This document shows positions 48,998-60,743 of a stretch of DNA of 64,000 nucleotides, one piece after another; the first letter of the stretch is position 1, and each line of letters opens with the position of its first letter. The position numbers and the translations under genes were made by a program. The notes under the pieces were generated by a model that ran no database searches, was not told the origin of the DNA, and was given only the letters and a program-made list of their open reading frames with translations. This DNA is from Rhodocollybia butyracea (taxonomy: Eukaryota > Basidiomycota > Agaricomycetes > Agaricales > Omphalotaceae): the NCBI GenBank assembly GCA_015501585.1, contig JADNRY010000137.1, positions 101,903-165,902 of the forward strand, read 5' to 3'.

Positions 48998-49516
48998 TTG
49001 GTTAGCATCCTCGGCCAATCTAGATACATACAAAACGACCTCTGTAAGTTTCTGGATCCGCGGTTCACTCGTATGGTCAATATAGGATCTCCAATTTCTA
49101 TCGACGAAAGATCAAGGAAGAAAACTTTCCGTTCTCGGAAAACTATGCAAACAAAATGGAGCAAACTCAGCATTTGCAAACTTCGCGAAGATGAAGCTTT
49201 GATTACTGACGCTGTATTCCGGGTATATTTAACTGATTGTTTTTGCTGGATGCTGCATCGATGCGGTAGTCCTATATCTAGCCCCAATGGAGATCGCAGC
49301 CTACACAGTTTCATTAAGGTTATTCGACTTGCGCACGTGCCCGAGAAAGGACCGCCTGGAGCTCAGGAAATTGAGATGTGGACCGAGGGTTGAAGCAGCT
49401 GGAAAGTGATTCCTCAGAAGGTTGAAGGCGAAGCTGATCCTATCGTTCTTGCAGTACAATTCTATGACTCACGAGAGTCTACTACGCGGGAACGATGCAA
49501 CGAAACCACTATATAA
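48998..49516 (+). pseudogene. unknown ORF interrupted by one TGA
   Basis: One frame runs 172 codons from ATG 48998 to TAA 49514-49516 with a single TGA at 49391-49393. It reads MVSILGQSRYIQNDLCKFLD, later RLAHVPEKGPPGAQEIEMW, then after the TGA SSWKVIPQKVEGEADPIVLA. A further coding-like piece at about 49655-49800 (SDTSDFRWNFHKSVYDRDVR to a stop) may be its last exon. No family recognised; likely a decayed gene. Confidence 0.3.
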
Positions 49517-50006
49517 ACCACTATATTCGGGCTCTGTGTTACTCATGTGCCACAGGCACTTCTTCTGAGTTCATCGATATGGTTGACGTCCCTCGACATG
49601 TTCTTTTTGTGTGAATCAGGCCCATCTACTGTAATGTAGAAGCAGCCACCAAAGTGTTGGCTAGTCCCCTACTTCTACCACACTTTCTCCAGATGCTTCC
49701 AAAAGGGCTATCTGATACCTCTGACTTTCGATGGAACTTCCACAAATCAGTTTACGATCGTGACGTCCGCCTGACTATTCGTTTTGTTGGAAGACCATAA
49801 TCGATGCTGTTAGTATATCCGATTCGGATGGACGGAGAAGGATAAGCCCAATAAAGTTGGTTCTGCTCCCTGAAAAAAATCGCTGCCTTGGCGAAATGTA
49901 CTCGCGACGAAGTGTCACAAATCGAAGGCTTGACTGCGCATTTCCAGAGCGCTTCGTCTTTTGTTGAAGCTAAAACTCACCCTTAGCAATATCACATTTA
50001 CCAACG

Positions 50007-50823
50007 ATGCCCCCCATCCACGCATATTATCTTCCCGCTGATCCTGCTTCTGCTATCGATGCATCTCATCCGGTCGGTGTCGAACAACTTGACGCTCTTG
50101 GATGGAAGATATCATCCGTTGGTGGTAGCCCTGATGAAATCGATCAGGCCGGTCGAAAATTGGCCAGGGAAATAGGATATCCTATCACGCAGGAAGGTGG
50201 TATCGTTCAGTTCAGCTTGGACGTTGAAACAAACGCAGGGGAACTTGCTCCAGATGTGATCATAGATTCTTCCCCAGAGCAAAAAATTCGCTTACTGCTA
50301 AGTAATTCTAGATGCTTGCCTTGCTGACGAATATAGTGGAATCTGCGAATAGGTAAGGGAAATAAATGCACTATTTATGTTCGCCTTTGTATGTTGACTT
50401 GATCTGTAGCGGTTTATGCCCAACAAAGGATGTGCTTGTTGCTATAACTAGCGGAAACCCCTATTTAGACATTGAAGGCGAGTACATTCTGCAGTTTATG
50501 TATATCGCTTCCTAACTAGTGTTAATAGATGTTACTGCGGGCTGGGTCCGCATCCACTTTGTTTCCGGGATGCTTGTTCACGTACCAGCGGGAGCACAAT
50601 ATCGTCTCGATTTCAATGAGCAGAACAGAGAGACGACGGGGACTGCGTTCTTCAAAGTAAGCCTACCTAACATGAACAAGTACATATACTAAGACTTGAG
50701 TAGGAAACGGTATCCAATCATGGATATCTTACGAAGAACGAGATTGATAGCCATCCAGTTCGTCGAGCTTATCTCGATGGAGTCAGGCCCTTGGACAGAT
50801 CTAAGCATCTGAATGCTTTATAA
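50007..50823 (+). CDS. acireductone dioxygenase-like cupin, copy 1
   Basis: Five exons. Exon 1 (MPPIHAYYLPADPASAIDAS, VGVEQLDALGWK, LAREIGYPITQEGG) ends at LAPD. A short exon follows (MLALLTNIVESAN), then LCPTKDVLVAITSGNPYLDI, VTAGWVRIHFVSGMLVHVPA with GAQYRLDFNEQNRE, and ETVSNHGYLTKNEIDSHPV with RRAYLDG, stop 50821-50823. Order and spacing follow acireductone dioxygenase (RPVxxExLxxLG, ExxY, GSGYFDVR, W-I-R, PAGIYHRFTLD, NPYRxEYL), but the H-x-H, Glu and His metal ligands are replaced by L, P, V and Y. One intron uses a GC donor (near 50486). No frame break. Start at -36 from a CTAAAA element. The most divergent copy. Confidence 0.7.
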
Positions 50824-51324
50824 ACTGAACTGAATAGGCAGTATTACTGGTTACATACCGTAGACATTTCGGAATCCCCTTTCGATATTTTGCTTGACTT
50901 GAACTTTCTAAAAAATGTGTTTTCACAGACAACGACGAAAAAGCTATCATCTGGTATTTACAACTCAGATGGACTGAAAAGGATATAGTTCGATTTTCCG
51001 ATACTTATTCATGAGTACTTCTTGCCCATTAAGTGATTTCTTTCAGGGAGCCCAACTCACTGGCCTTATCGATCTACAATAAGCTGCCTGACCAGACCAT
51101 GATTGTGGGCAGTGGCGCATTTCTAACTCAGCTATATTGAAACGGATGCATAATAACAGGGCCAGCGTCCCAAAACGAGTAAGATGCATGACTTTCACAA
51201 ATCGAAGACTTAATCTGACACGACGTTTCTAGAGGAGAATAATGGAAGTGCTCCTCTCATAACACATTCATCCGCTCCTGGCTGGAGCTTAAAAGCTGCT
51301 TTTGCAATATTACATCCAACAAAG

Positions 51325-52122
51325 ATGTCCTTCATTCACGCATATTACCTTCCCACCGACTCTGCTTCTGCCACCGATGAACTTCGTCCCGTCGGCGTCG
51401 AGAGACTCAATGCTCTGGGATGGAAGACAACGTTTATTGGCGGTAGTGGTGACGAACTTGAAAAGGCTGCTCAAGATCAGGCACAAGAACTAGGGTATCC
51501 TGTTACGCAGGAAGGTTGCACCGTTGGATTGAACTTGGAACTTGAGAAAAATGCAGCAATGTTGACTCCAGAGGTGAATCATGGACCATTCGAGTTTCGT
51601 CAGGCCACAATCCGCTCAATCCCAACTCTATAGATGACTGCCTTGTTGACGAAACTACAGCAGTCAGCGAGCGGGTGAGGAAATAATGTGTACTGTTTAC
51701 TTCTGTGACATATATGATTGGCTCTATCTGTAGTGATCTATGCACCACGAAGGATACTCTTGTTATTATAACCAGTGGCAACCCTTATGTACACATCGAA
51801 GGTGTGTGCTTTCCGTATGCCGCTGAGACTATGTTTTAACTATACCCTCAGATGTTAGCGCAAATGCTTGGATTCATGTGGATGCTGTTCCGGGGACGTT
51901 CATTCTCTTCCCCGCAGGAGCAAAGTGGCGCCTCACTTTCGACGAGAAAACCAGAACCGTGGCGGCAACTGCTTTCTTTAAGGTGAGCCTATTTTCGATA
52001 GCATATATATGTATTGACTTGGAGGATAGGAAACGATACACAACCATGGCATTATTCCGAAGACGGAGGTTGAGAATCATCCGATCCGTCAAGCTTATAT
52101 CAACACACAGGCTCTTGAATAG
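51325..52122 (+). CDS. acireductone dioxygenase-like cupin, copy 2
   Basis: Same five-exon plan as copy 1: MSFIHAYYLPTDSASATDEL, ERLNALGWKTTFIGGSGDEL, AQELGYPVTQEG, MTALLTKLQQSASG, DLCTTKDTLVIITSGNPYVH, SANAWIHVDAVPGTFILFPA with GAKWRLTFDEKTRT, ETIHNHGIIPKTEVENHPIR then QAYINTQALE, stop 52120-52122. All frames join without a break, so it should be expressed. The metal-ligand positions read L, T, L and W in place of H, H, E and H, so the known iron/nickel chemistry of ARD is not expected. No signal peptide, hence cytosolic. TTAAAAG lies 36 bp before the ATG. Confidence 0.72.
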
Positions 52123-52643
52123 ATCTGAGATGATAATCGTGCTCGACTCGGAAGGAGCATATTGTTTCTAAAATAAACCGAATGTAACATTGAAATTCCG
52201 ATATTTTTTGCTAAAGGATGTTGAAGCGTACTTAAAGTACTATTTCTGACTCGGATGGGCTTAAAGGGGCGCAGAAGAACGGGGTTACACCTTCTTGAGA
52301 TTCGATCTACTAAAATGGGCTATATTTTACCATGTCTCCGTTTCCAGACAGGTGCTGACCTTATCGATCTACAATAATGGGGGACTAGTCTGCCAGACTC
52401 CCCATTCTGGGGGAGCCTGACTGACAGTGGCACATTTACCACTCAGATACACGGAAAGAGATGTATAATAATAGGATCAGTGCCCAAAGAAGGGTAAAAT
52501 GCACACGACTTTCACAACTGGAAGACTTGGCCGCATGACTCCGCGCTTCTGGAGGAGCATAATGGAAGTGCTGCGTTCGGAATAGAGTTCATTTCTGGCT
52601 GGAACTTAAAAGGTGCCTTCGCAAACAGTGTCTAGTACCAAAG

Positions 52644-53433
52644 ATGGCCCCCATTCGCGCATATTATCTTCCCGCAGACTCTGCTTCTACCACCGATACA
52701 TCTCGTCCAGTCAGCATCGAGCAACTCGATGCTCTGGGTTGGAAGATAATTTTTATTGGTGGTAGTGGTGATGAACTAGGCACAAGAATTAGGATATCCC
52801 GTTACGCAAGAAGGTTGTGCCGTTGGAGTAGACTTGGAAGTTGAAAAAAATGCGGCAACATTGACTCCAGAGGTGAGTCAAAGATCATTTAAGTTCCACA
52901 GGCCAAAGATTTACTCACTCTCAATATAGATGGTTGCCTTATTGATGAAACTACTCCATTCAGCGAGCAGGTTAGTGGAAAATGCCTCTACATTCAAGTT
53001 GTCTACTGTGACATATGACTTTTCGCTCTGTCTGTAGTGATATATGCACGACGAAGGATGCTGCCGCTGTTGTAGCCAGCGGCACCCCTTCTCTACACAT
53101 TGAGGGTGGGTACCTGCATTAACCCATTGACATTTAATTATACCTTGACTTTGATCAGATGTTATCGAAAAGGCTTGGATTCAACTCGATATTGTTCCGG
53201 GGACGTTCATTCGTTTCCCAGCAGGAGCAAAGTTCCGCCTTACTTTCGACGAGAAGAACAGAAAAGCGGCAGGAATTGTTTTCTTTAAAGTGAGCCTATT
53301 TTCGATAGGATATATACATATTGACTCGGCGGGTGGGATAGGAAACAATACACAATCATGGCCTCTTGCGAAGGGCGAGACTGAGAATAATCCGATCCGT
53401 CAAGCTTATCTCAACACTCAGGCTCTTGTATAG
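52644..53433 (+). pseudogene. acireductone dioxygenase-like cupin, copy 3, broken
   Basis: Exon 1 starts MAPIRAYYLPADSASTTDTS but lacks 20 bp after GGSGDEL compared with copies 2, 4 and 5 (the part encoding EKAAxxQ), which shifts the frame and brings early stops. Later exons are kept (DICTTKDAAAVVASGTPSLH, KAWIQLDIVPGTFIRFPAGA, FRLTFDEKNRKAAGIVF). The last exon has lost one C (near 53370), so it too is out of frame until NPIRQAYLNTQALV. Two separate lesions support a true pseudogene; the 20-bp loss is not a typical sequencing error. Confidence 0.7.
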
Positions 53434-53893
53434 ATCTACGATGATGACCGTGCTCGAAAGAGCATACTGCTAAAATAAATTCAATGTAACATTGAAGTTC
53501 CGATATTTTGCTAAAAGACGTACTAAAGCGTAGAATATTTATACCTCGGAAAGGGACGCAGAAGAACGGGGTCAGCTCACCGACCTTCTTGAGATTCGAT
53601 CTACTAGAATGGGCACTATTCCGCCAAGTTTCTGTTTCCACGGGTGCTGACCTTATCGATCTATAATAATGGAGGGCTATTCTGCCAGACTCTCTGTCCT
53701 ATACGAGATTGAAAGGGACGTACAATAACAGTGTCAGAGCCCCAAAACAGGTAAAATATATGACCTTCAGACTTGGCCGCCTGACTCCGCGCTTATAGAG
53801 GAGCATAATGCCAGAAGTGCTGCATTCAGAACGGATACATTTGTTTCTCGCTGATATTTAAAAGCTGCCTTCATAATATCACATCTACTAAAG

Positions 53894-54725
53894 ATGGCCC
53901 CCATTCGCGCATATTATCTTCCCGCCGACTCTGCTTCTGCCACCGATACATCTCGTCCGGTCAGTGTCGAGAAACTCGATGCTCTTGGATGGAAGACGAC
54001 GTTTATTGGTAGTAGTGGTGATGAACTTGAAAAGGCTGCTCGAAACCAGGTACAAGAATTAGGATATCCCGTTACGCATGAAGGTTGTGCCGTTGGAGTG
54101 GACTTGGAATCTTTTGAAAAAAATGCAGCAACATTGACACCAGAGGTGATTCAAAGATCGTTAAGTCCCACAGGCCAATAATTTGCTCACTCTCAATCTA
54201 GATGGTTGCCCTATTGACGAAAATACTCCATTCGGAGAGCAGGTTAGTAGGAAACGCCTCTATATCGTCTACTGTGACATATGACCTTTCGCTCTGTCTG
54301 TAGTGATATATGCACGACGAAGGATTCTGTCGCTGTTGTAACCAGCGGAAGCCCCTATGTACACGTTGAGGGTGGGTACTTGCCTCAACGCATGCCCCTG
54401 AGATTTAATTATACCTTCACTTTGATCAGATGTTATCACAAAGGCTTGGATTCAACTCGATATTGTTCCGGGGACGTTCATTCACTTCCCCGCAGGAGCG
54501 AAATTTCGCCTTACTTTCAACGAGAACAACAGAAAAGCAGCAGCAATTGTTTTCTTCAAAGTGAGCCTATTTCGATATGATATTGAGGATACTTATACTA
54601 CACGTACTGACTCGGAGCGGCCGATGGGATAGGAAACGATACACAACCAGGGCCTCCTTGCGAAGGACGAGATTGAGAATCATCCAATCCGTCAAGCTTA
54701 TCTTAACACTCAGGCTCTTGGATAG
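53894..54725 (+). CDS. acireductone dioxygenase-like cupin, copy 4
   Basis: Intact five-exon gene: MAPIRAYYLPADSASATDTS, VEKLDALGWKTTFIGSSGDE, VQELGYPVTHEG up to LTPE; then MVALLTKILHSES, DICTTKDSVAVVTSGSPYVH, ITKAWIQLDIVPGTFIHFPA with GAKFRLTFNENNRK, and ETIHNQGLLAKDEIENHPIR then QAYLNTQALG, stop 54723-54725. Aligned to acireductone dioxygenase the ligand positions read I, T, S and F. The best-preserved member and a good reference for the family. TTAAAAG is 36 bp upstream of the ATG. Confidence 0.72.
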
Positions 54726-55227
54726 ATCTGAGATGATAGCCGTGCTTGAAGGAGCCTACTGCTTCGAAATAAATTAAATGTAACATTGAAGTTCCGATAT
54801 CTTACTGTACTGAAGCGTAGAACATTCGTGACTTGGCAGATGGAGTGAGTGGGATGCAGAAGAACGCAGAAGAACGGGGTCACACCGACCTTCTTGAGAT
54901 TCGATCTACTAAAATGGGCACTATTCTATTCCGCCAAGTCTCCGTTTCCAGACGACTGTCGACCTTATCGATCTACTACAATAATAGGAGGCTATTCTCC
55001 CAGACTCTCCCTGATTGACAATGTCACATTTCCAGTTCAGATAGCCTGAAAGGGAATGCATAATAACAGGTCAGTGCTCCAAAACGGGTAAAATGTATGG
55101 CTTTCACAACTGGAAGACTTGACCGCCTGGCTCCGCGTTTCTACTAATGGAAGCTGCTTTCGGAACAGATTTAGTTATTTCTGGCTGAGACTTAAAAGCT
55201 GCCTCCGCAATATCATATCCACCAAAG

Positions 55228-56064
55228 ATGGCCCCCATTCACGCATATTACCTTCCCGGCGACTCTGCTTCTGCCACCGATGCATCTCATCCGGTCGGTG
55301 TCGAGCACCTCGATGCTCTGGGATGGAAGATAATGTTTATGGGTGGTAGTGGTGATGAACTTGAAAAGGCTGCTCAAAACCAGGCACAAGAGTTAGGATA
55401 TCCCGTTACGAATGAAGCTTGCGCCGTTGGAGTGAACTTGGAACTTCAAAAAAGATGCCACATCAATGACTCCAGAGGTGAATCATAGATCATTCATTCC
55501 CCAGGCCAAAAATTTGCTCACTCCCAATCCTAGATGATTGCCTTATTGAGGAGACTACCCCACTCAGTCACAGCGGGCGAGTGAGAAAATATCTCTACAT
55601 TGTTTACTTCTGTGACATACTTATATGACTGGCTCGATGATCTATCCGTAGCGATATGTGCACGACGAAGGATGCTCTTGCTGTTATAACCGGTGGAAGC
55701 CTTTATCTACACGTTGAAGGTGAGTCCTTGCCATAGCCCAAGCCACTATGCTCTAACTATACCCTCAACCTGGATCAGATGTTACCGCAAAGGCTTGGAT
55801 TCACCTCGACGTTGTTCCGGGGATGCTCTTTCGCTTCCCAGCAGGAGCAAAGTTTCGCCTTACTCTCGATGACGAGAGCAACAGAAAAGTGAAGGCAACC
55901 GCTTTCTTTAAAGTGAGCCTACTTTCGATGTGATATTGAGCAACTTTACAGGTACTGATTCGGAGGATGGGATAGGAAACGATACACAACCATGCCTCCT
56001 TATGAAGAACGAGATTGAGAATAGTCCGATCCGTCAAGCTTATCTCAACGCTACAGTTTCTTGA
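55228..56064 (+). CDS. acireductone dioxygenase-like cupin, copy 5, frame interrupted
   Basis: Starts MAPIHAYYLPGDSASATDAS and follows the same exon plan (DICTTKDALAVITGGSLYLH, VTAKAWIHLDVVPGMLFRFP, AGAKFRLTLDDESNRK). Two single-base faults occur: a six-A run near 55450 that should be five, and a missing G near 55990 (HN then GLLMKNEIENSPIRQAYL). Both are in short homopolymers, so assembly error is possible and the gene may be whole. It appears to use a GC donor at the short second exon. C-terminus differs (AYLNATVS). Stop 56062-56064. Confidence 0.6.
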
Positions 56065-56517
56065 AAGAGATCTGAGATGATAACCATGTTCGAAGGAGCA
56101 ATATCTGTAAGCTAAATCGAATGTAGCTTTGAAATCTCGATATTTTGTTGAAGGGATACATAATTCTCTCAATAGTATATAGGGTTTTACTAACGGGTCG
56201 CAGGAGGTCTCAGAGGCTCTTCATCGGGTATTTGAACTCTTCAAGATGCTGCTGCGCTAACGGAACACATCTTCCATAAGTGTGTCTAGAAGCTCCTCAG
56301 AGTTCCGAAGGAAAGGGAACCAAGTCTCTTTGCATTCCTATTACTTTCAGCGCGATGCTTGACACTGCCAATGTCTACTTTGGGTGTAGGCAAGAACTGG
56401 CGAAAAGTCCAACTTCAATTCGCTAGTTTTGGTTCTGATACCAACTTGCTTCGTTTATTATTATCGGATTAAATATGGATTTGGTTCAAACACAGTGTAT
56501 AAAGTTCACATATTTCA

Positions 56518-58728
56518 TTACATCTTCGTGTAACCCAGTTCAAGGGCCTGCAGTTGGATCGCCTGCGATGTTTGTGTGTCAAAAATCGGAGATACATATA
56601 GTAAAGAAACAGAACTTGCCAAGAACTTGGACCCAAAACGCGAGTTCTGAAAATCTCCCAGCGCGTACCAGAGCTTGACACAACGATAAACGACAGCAAT
56701 CTCGAGCTTAAGGGAAATACTTACCCCAGGATGCCCAGTAGGCTTATATGCGCCTCGCATTTCCCCTCTTCATCCATACCTCCAGCAGGGCCCGCTTGAT
56801 CGATTGTTTCTCCGAATATGCGTCTCATAATACTTTGCATATGGCGGTATCCAGTACTGTGGTTTAACGATCAAGCATGAGCGAAGAAAATGCAGTCGAA
56901 ATCAAAACTCACGCAAAAAGAACAACATCGGCTTCTAGCACCGAACCGTCACTGAGAATGACAGCGTTCTCTGTCATTTTTGAATCACGACCTCTGATTT
57001 AACTTTAATCTTCCCGGATGCTACATGTTCCGCGGTTCCAATATCCATCCCTAAAGATAGATACAGTCAAGGATTGAATATTGCCAGCGTAGTTGCGAGC
57101 TTACAATATCCTGAAAAGGTCATTAGAAATGGCAATCTACAATAAACAGACGAAATCGACGTACCTCCGAGGCGTTCATGAACCAGTGTAAGAATACCAC
57201 CTCCGTCAATATTCACATTCATTCCAGCTTTCGCCAAGCCATCAAGAATATCTCTGTCTTTGTCCCAAAAGTGATCCTTCCGACTTATCAAAAATTTTCT
57301 TTCAAAAGCCGGATAGGGCGTGGCTACATTGCGATAATCACCAACTTCAACGGGCAGATTTGGATCCCAGAGGTGGTCAAGCATCTCCACAAGTGTATTG
57401 GCGGATTGGACAACAGTGGTTGAGCGCTGTAAGATTGTAACCGCTTGTGCTTCTCTCATATGAAGGTCTAGTGCAATGTCTGCGCCGCTATTTCCGGTTC
57501 CTACGATAACAACGCGTTTTTCCCGCGAATTGTGGCCCGCCCGAGTAAGATTCGGAATGGAATATCTGGCCTTTGAAGACATCTTGGCCGTCGACATCAG
57601 GCACGTAAGGGCACCCAGAAACCCTGTAGCCAAAACGATTGCTTTGGATGAATCGTGACGGATTTTCCATTTCTGTCGATGGAAACAGTCCATCTCTTCG
57701 TTTCGGAATCGTAAGAAGGAGACAGGGAGTGGTTGAGATTTCGTCCATACAACGATGTCTTGCGATATCGCATACTGTTCCAGCCAGTCAGCAACCTTAT
57801 CTCGCGGGGTAAAGCGAGGCCAGGTATCGGGATACGGCTGGTATAACACTTGAGAGAGAACGTCCATGAGCCATCAAGATGAAAAAAAAGGGAAAGGTTC
57901 GATAACGCACAACTGTGGTGTAGCTTGGGAGTGTGTAGAGTCAAGCAAGGATATCTGCGTCGCCAATGGTCGCCGATACGCTCGTTCTTTTCGATCACAA
58001 GAGTGGAATACCCATCTGCTTGAATCGCGCAGCGACTTGTAACCCATTTTGGCCTGCACCCACTACGTACATGACGCATAGCATGCGTCAGCATAGCGCG
58101 AACGATGTGTGATTCCAAAAAGGACTCACCGATCAACACCAACGGGTTCTCCTCAATTGTACGCCGTCTCTCTTCTCGCACCTCTGACCAGTACGTCGCA
58201 GTGCCGTGGTATACACCTTCTTCAGGCCCTCTAGGTTCGTGGCCCTTCAGGCTATCCAATGATATGAAAAACGTAAACGCCTTCCACTCTCCAGCTTCTT
58301 GGGCCAACGTGAAGATGCCCCTCCCACTCGCTATCGCCGTCGAGAACGTAAAACCAGAAGATACACTCTCGGGCATCTCCCCAGCGATGGCTTAAAAGAC
58401 CCATCCGAGGTAACCTCGAGCCCAGAGATCGTCGTCGATTTGATATTAGCATCTAGATATTCCAGGATTTGTGCGTGCCCGTTCCGCGTACGTAGGTTCC
58501 AGGTGAACACTAGGTAATCTCTAAGCCAGCCATGTGAATGGAAGAGCGAGCACAGCTAGCTGCATCTTGCTGCTCGAGAGAGTGAGAGAACTTGGTCAAC
58601 CATGCAGACGCGATTTGAGTAAAAGTCCATTTCCGCTTCCAAAGTTGAGATCCAAGTTGGGGGACGGTGGCCTGGGTAGGTACAGATAGTTCGAATGAGA
58701 GCCACGTCTGATATCGATGAATATACAT
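56518..58728 (-). CDS. flavin-containing monooxygenase (YUCCA/FMO-like), frame interrupted
   Basis: Starts MYIHRYQTWLSFELSVPTQA, then an NTF2-like N-terminal region (FTQIASAWLTKFSHSLEQQD, SGRGIFTLAQEAGEWKAFTF, SLDSLKGHEPRG). The FAD motif VGAGQNGLQVAARF (about 58050) and VIEKNERIGDHWRRRYPCLT follow, then TWPRFTPRDKVADWLEQYA, AIVLATGFLGA, the NADPH motif RVVIVGTGNSGADIALDL (about 57500), SDGSVLEADVVLFA, TGYRHMQSIMRRIFGE, GEMRGAYKPTGHPG and a last exon AIQLQALELGYTKM, stop 56518. It would use NADPH and O2 to hydroxylate or Baeyer-Villiger-oxidise a substrate, which is unknown. At least five one-base frame breaks lie between intact motifs. Confidence 0.78.
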
Positions 58729-58855
58729 GGGGTTAAGAACAATTTATTATAGGCTGCTGACTAGAATCTGACTAGAATCACAGGAAAGGAAGAAGGAATG
58801 AATTACTCGGCACGGGAACATTGATTGTATATGTGGTCAACTCTGATTCACTTTC

Positions 58856-60743
58856 TTAATTTGTGTCTTGGAACGGCTGCCGTATCGCCCGACGGCTTGT
58901 CCGCACTTTGGTCCCTTGCTCAAAAGCATAGGCCATCCCGATAAGCGCATATTCATCGAACGCAGTTCCAATGAACGACAGCCCGAAAGCATACCAGGCG
59001 CAGGATACGCAACATTCGGACCGTCATACTTCATAGGCTCGTCTTCAGAAAAATCCCAAAGGAACTGCCAAGCAAAATCGATTTACCACTCCACGTCTAG
59101 AAGGACAAAAATAACGCACCAGTAATTGTCGGATAACCCGCCATCGCAGCAGGCGTAGTCGTGTTTCTAGCAGGCAACACCAGCGCATCAACCCACTCTG
59201 CTTCAAAGCCGCGTCGATTCCCTTGTCGCCCCCATCTCCAAGTTCTTCGCTAACGCCCTCCCATAAGCCTCTCCCCTCCCCTCCGTCTTTTCAGACATGA
59301 TCAACTCCTGCTGATCAGAATAATGCTCCGGAAGCTCCACCTCTGCATGATCCAGATTAAACTGTATCAAATCCTTGAGCGTGCGCACCCCCGTAGGTAC
59401 ATCGACCAACCACTTAAGGTATGCGTTGAATTCAATCTTGAAATCGGTGAAAAGCACCGGGACTCCGTAGGATTATTGAAATCCACTGCACGGATTTCGT
59501 CTGCGGAAGGTAGATCCGCCGGGTCGACGATAGTAGCGCCGAGCCGTTCGAGCACATGCAGGGATTCGTCGAAGGCATGACATATGGATGGGGGTAAGGC
59601 GTCAGATCCTATGGGAAGCTGGATCGGGCACGCCGATACGCTTGCCCCGTAAGGCGTTGATGTCCAGGGCTTTGGTGTAAATCGGGGACGGGGGAAGGTT
59701 GGACAGCGTGCGGCGGTCGTTGGATCTTCGCCGCTATGACTGAGAGTACTATTGCGGCGTCTTCGACTGAACGGGTCATTGGACCGACGGTGTCTTGTGC
59801 TGCTGCGATGGGGATAACTAAAAGATGATGAATATAATTACAGATGAGAGAAGAACGCGTGTACTTACCTCCAGCCCTCGAAGTAAGCCCTACGGTAGGT
59901 TTCACTCCAACTATGTTATTGTTAGATGTAGGCGAGGTGATACTCCCATTCGTCTCCGTTCCAAGTGTCACCGTAGCCAGACCGATAGAGGCAGCAACGC
60001 CCGAACCGGACGAAGATCCACTAGGACCCCCTTAGGATGGTATGCACTTTGCATTGCCCGCCACGAGCGGACCAGCCACTGGGAACTTCCCCACGGAAGT
60101 GAGCGAGTTCGACATATTGGCTTTGCCTAAAGGAAGACGATATGAGAAAAGTATATATACGAAAAATACGAAAAAAAACTCGCCTAAAATGATAGCTCCT
60201 GCCTTCCGAAGACGCTTCACTACACCCGCATCATCTGGGGTACTGATCCAAGTAGCGCATAAGAGCCGGCAGTCGTGTTGAGGCCTAGCAAATAGAAGAT
60301 TGTGTTAGCTACTGTATGGTTCCAGTCAGTGAGACACTCTTGCCCTCTGACGAGATGGTTGCGATATTGTCCTGAGGGAAAATGGCATCAAGAGTAGAAC
60401 TCTGTATCGAAACCAAGGCACGTACCTTGAGTAGTACGGGAATCCCATGCAGCATGCTACGCTTTCCACTCACACGTCTTTCTTCATCTAGCTCCGCCGC
60501 CGATTTCAAGGCAACAGGGCTAACCTTCAATAAGGCTCTCAATTCCGGGCCTTGGAGATTACTTCTCAATTCGAGCGAGATAAGCCTGTTTTGAGAATTG
60601 AGTATTATAAACGATTCCAAGACAGTGAACACACACCGTGACGAGATCACAGCACTAAACCGGCCTGCATCTAAACCATCTTGCAACTCCACAACTCCAG
60701 CTTCGTAGAGGTCTGGAAGATCTTGTTGGAATGAGGAAGACAT
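58856..60743 (-). CDS. amidase signature family hydrolase, frame interrupted
   Basis: ATG 60743 gives MSSSFQQDLPDLYEAGVVEL. Then ALKSAAELDEERRVSGKRSM leads to LHGIPVLLK, whose Lys is the family catalytic Lys, spliced to DNIATISSEGKS. Next are VVKRLRKAGAIILG, the Ser-rich loop PSGSSSGSGVAASIGLA (about 60000) with nucleophile and cis-Ser, VTLGTETNGSITSPTSNNNI, VGVKPTVGLTSRAG, AAAQDTVGPMTRSVEDAAIV, LIQFNLDHAEVELPEHYSDQ and the tail FIGTAFDEYALIGMAYAFEQ, stop 58856. It hydrolyses amides to acid and amine. Some one-base frame shifts occur, for example near 58990. Only 127 bp separate it from the FMO start, same strand. Confidence 0.8.

Larger units (their letters stand above)
50007..56064. repeat. 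tandem array of five gene-plus-promoter units of about 1.3 kb
   Basis: Start codons are spaced 1318, 1319, 1250 and 1334 bp. Spacers are also conserved, with shared words such as CCTTCTTGAGATTCGATCTAC, GACCTTATCGATCTA and TAAAATG, and end in TTAAAAG at -36 or -38 (51289, 52606, 53858, 55192; variant CTAAAAC at 49970). Whole units, promoter included, were duplicated. Confidence 0.8.
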
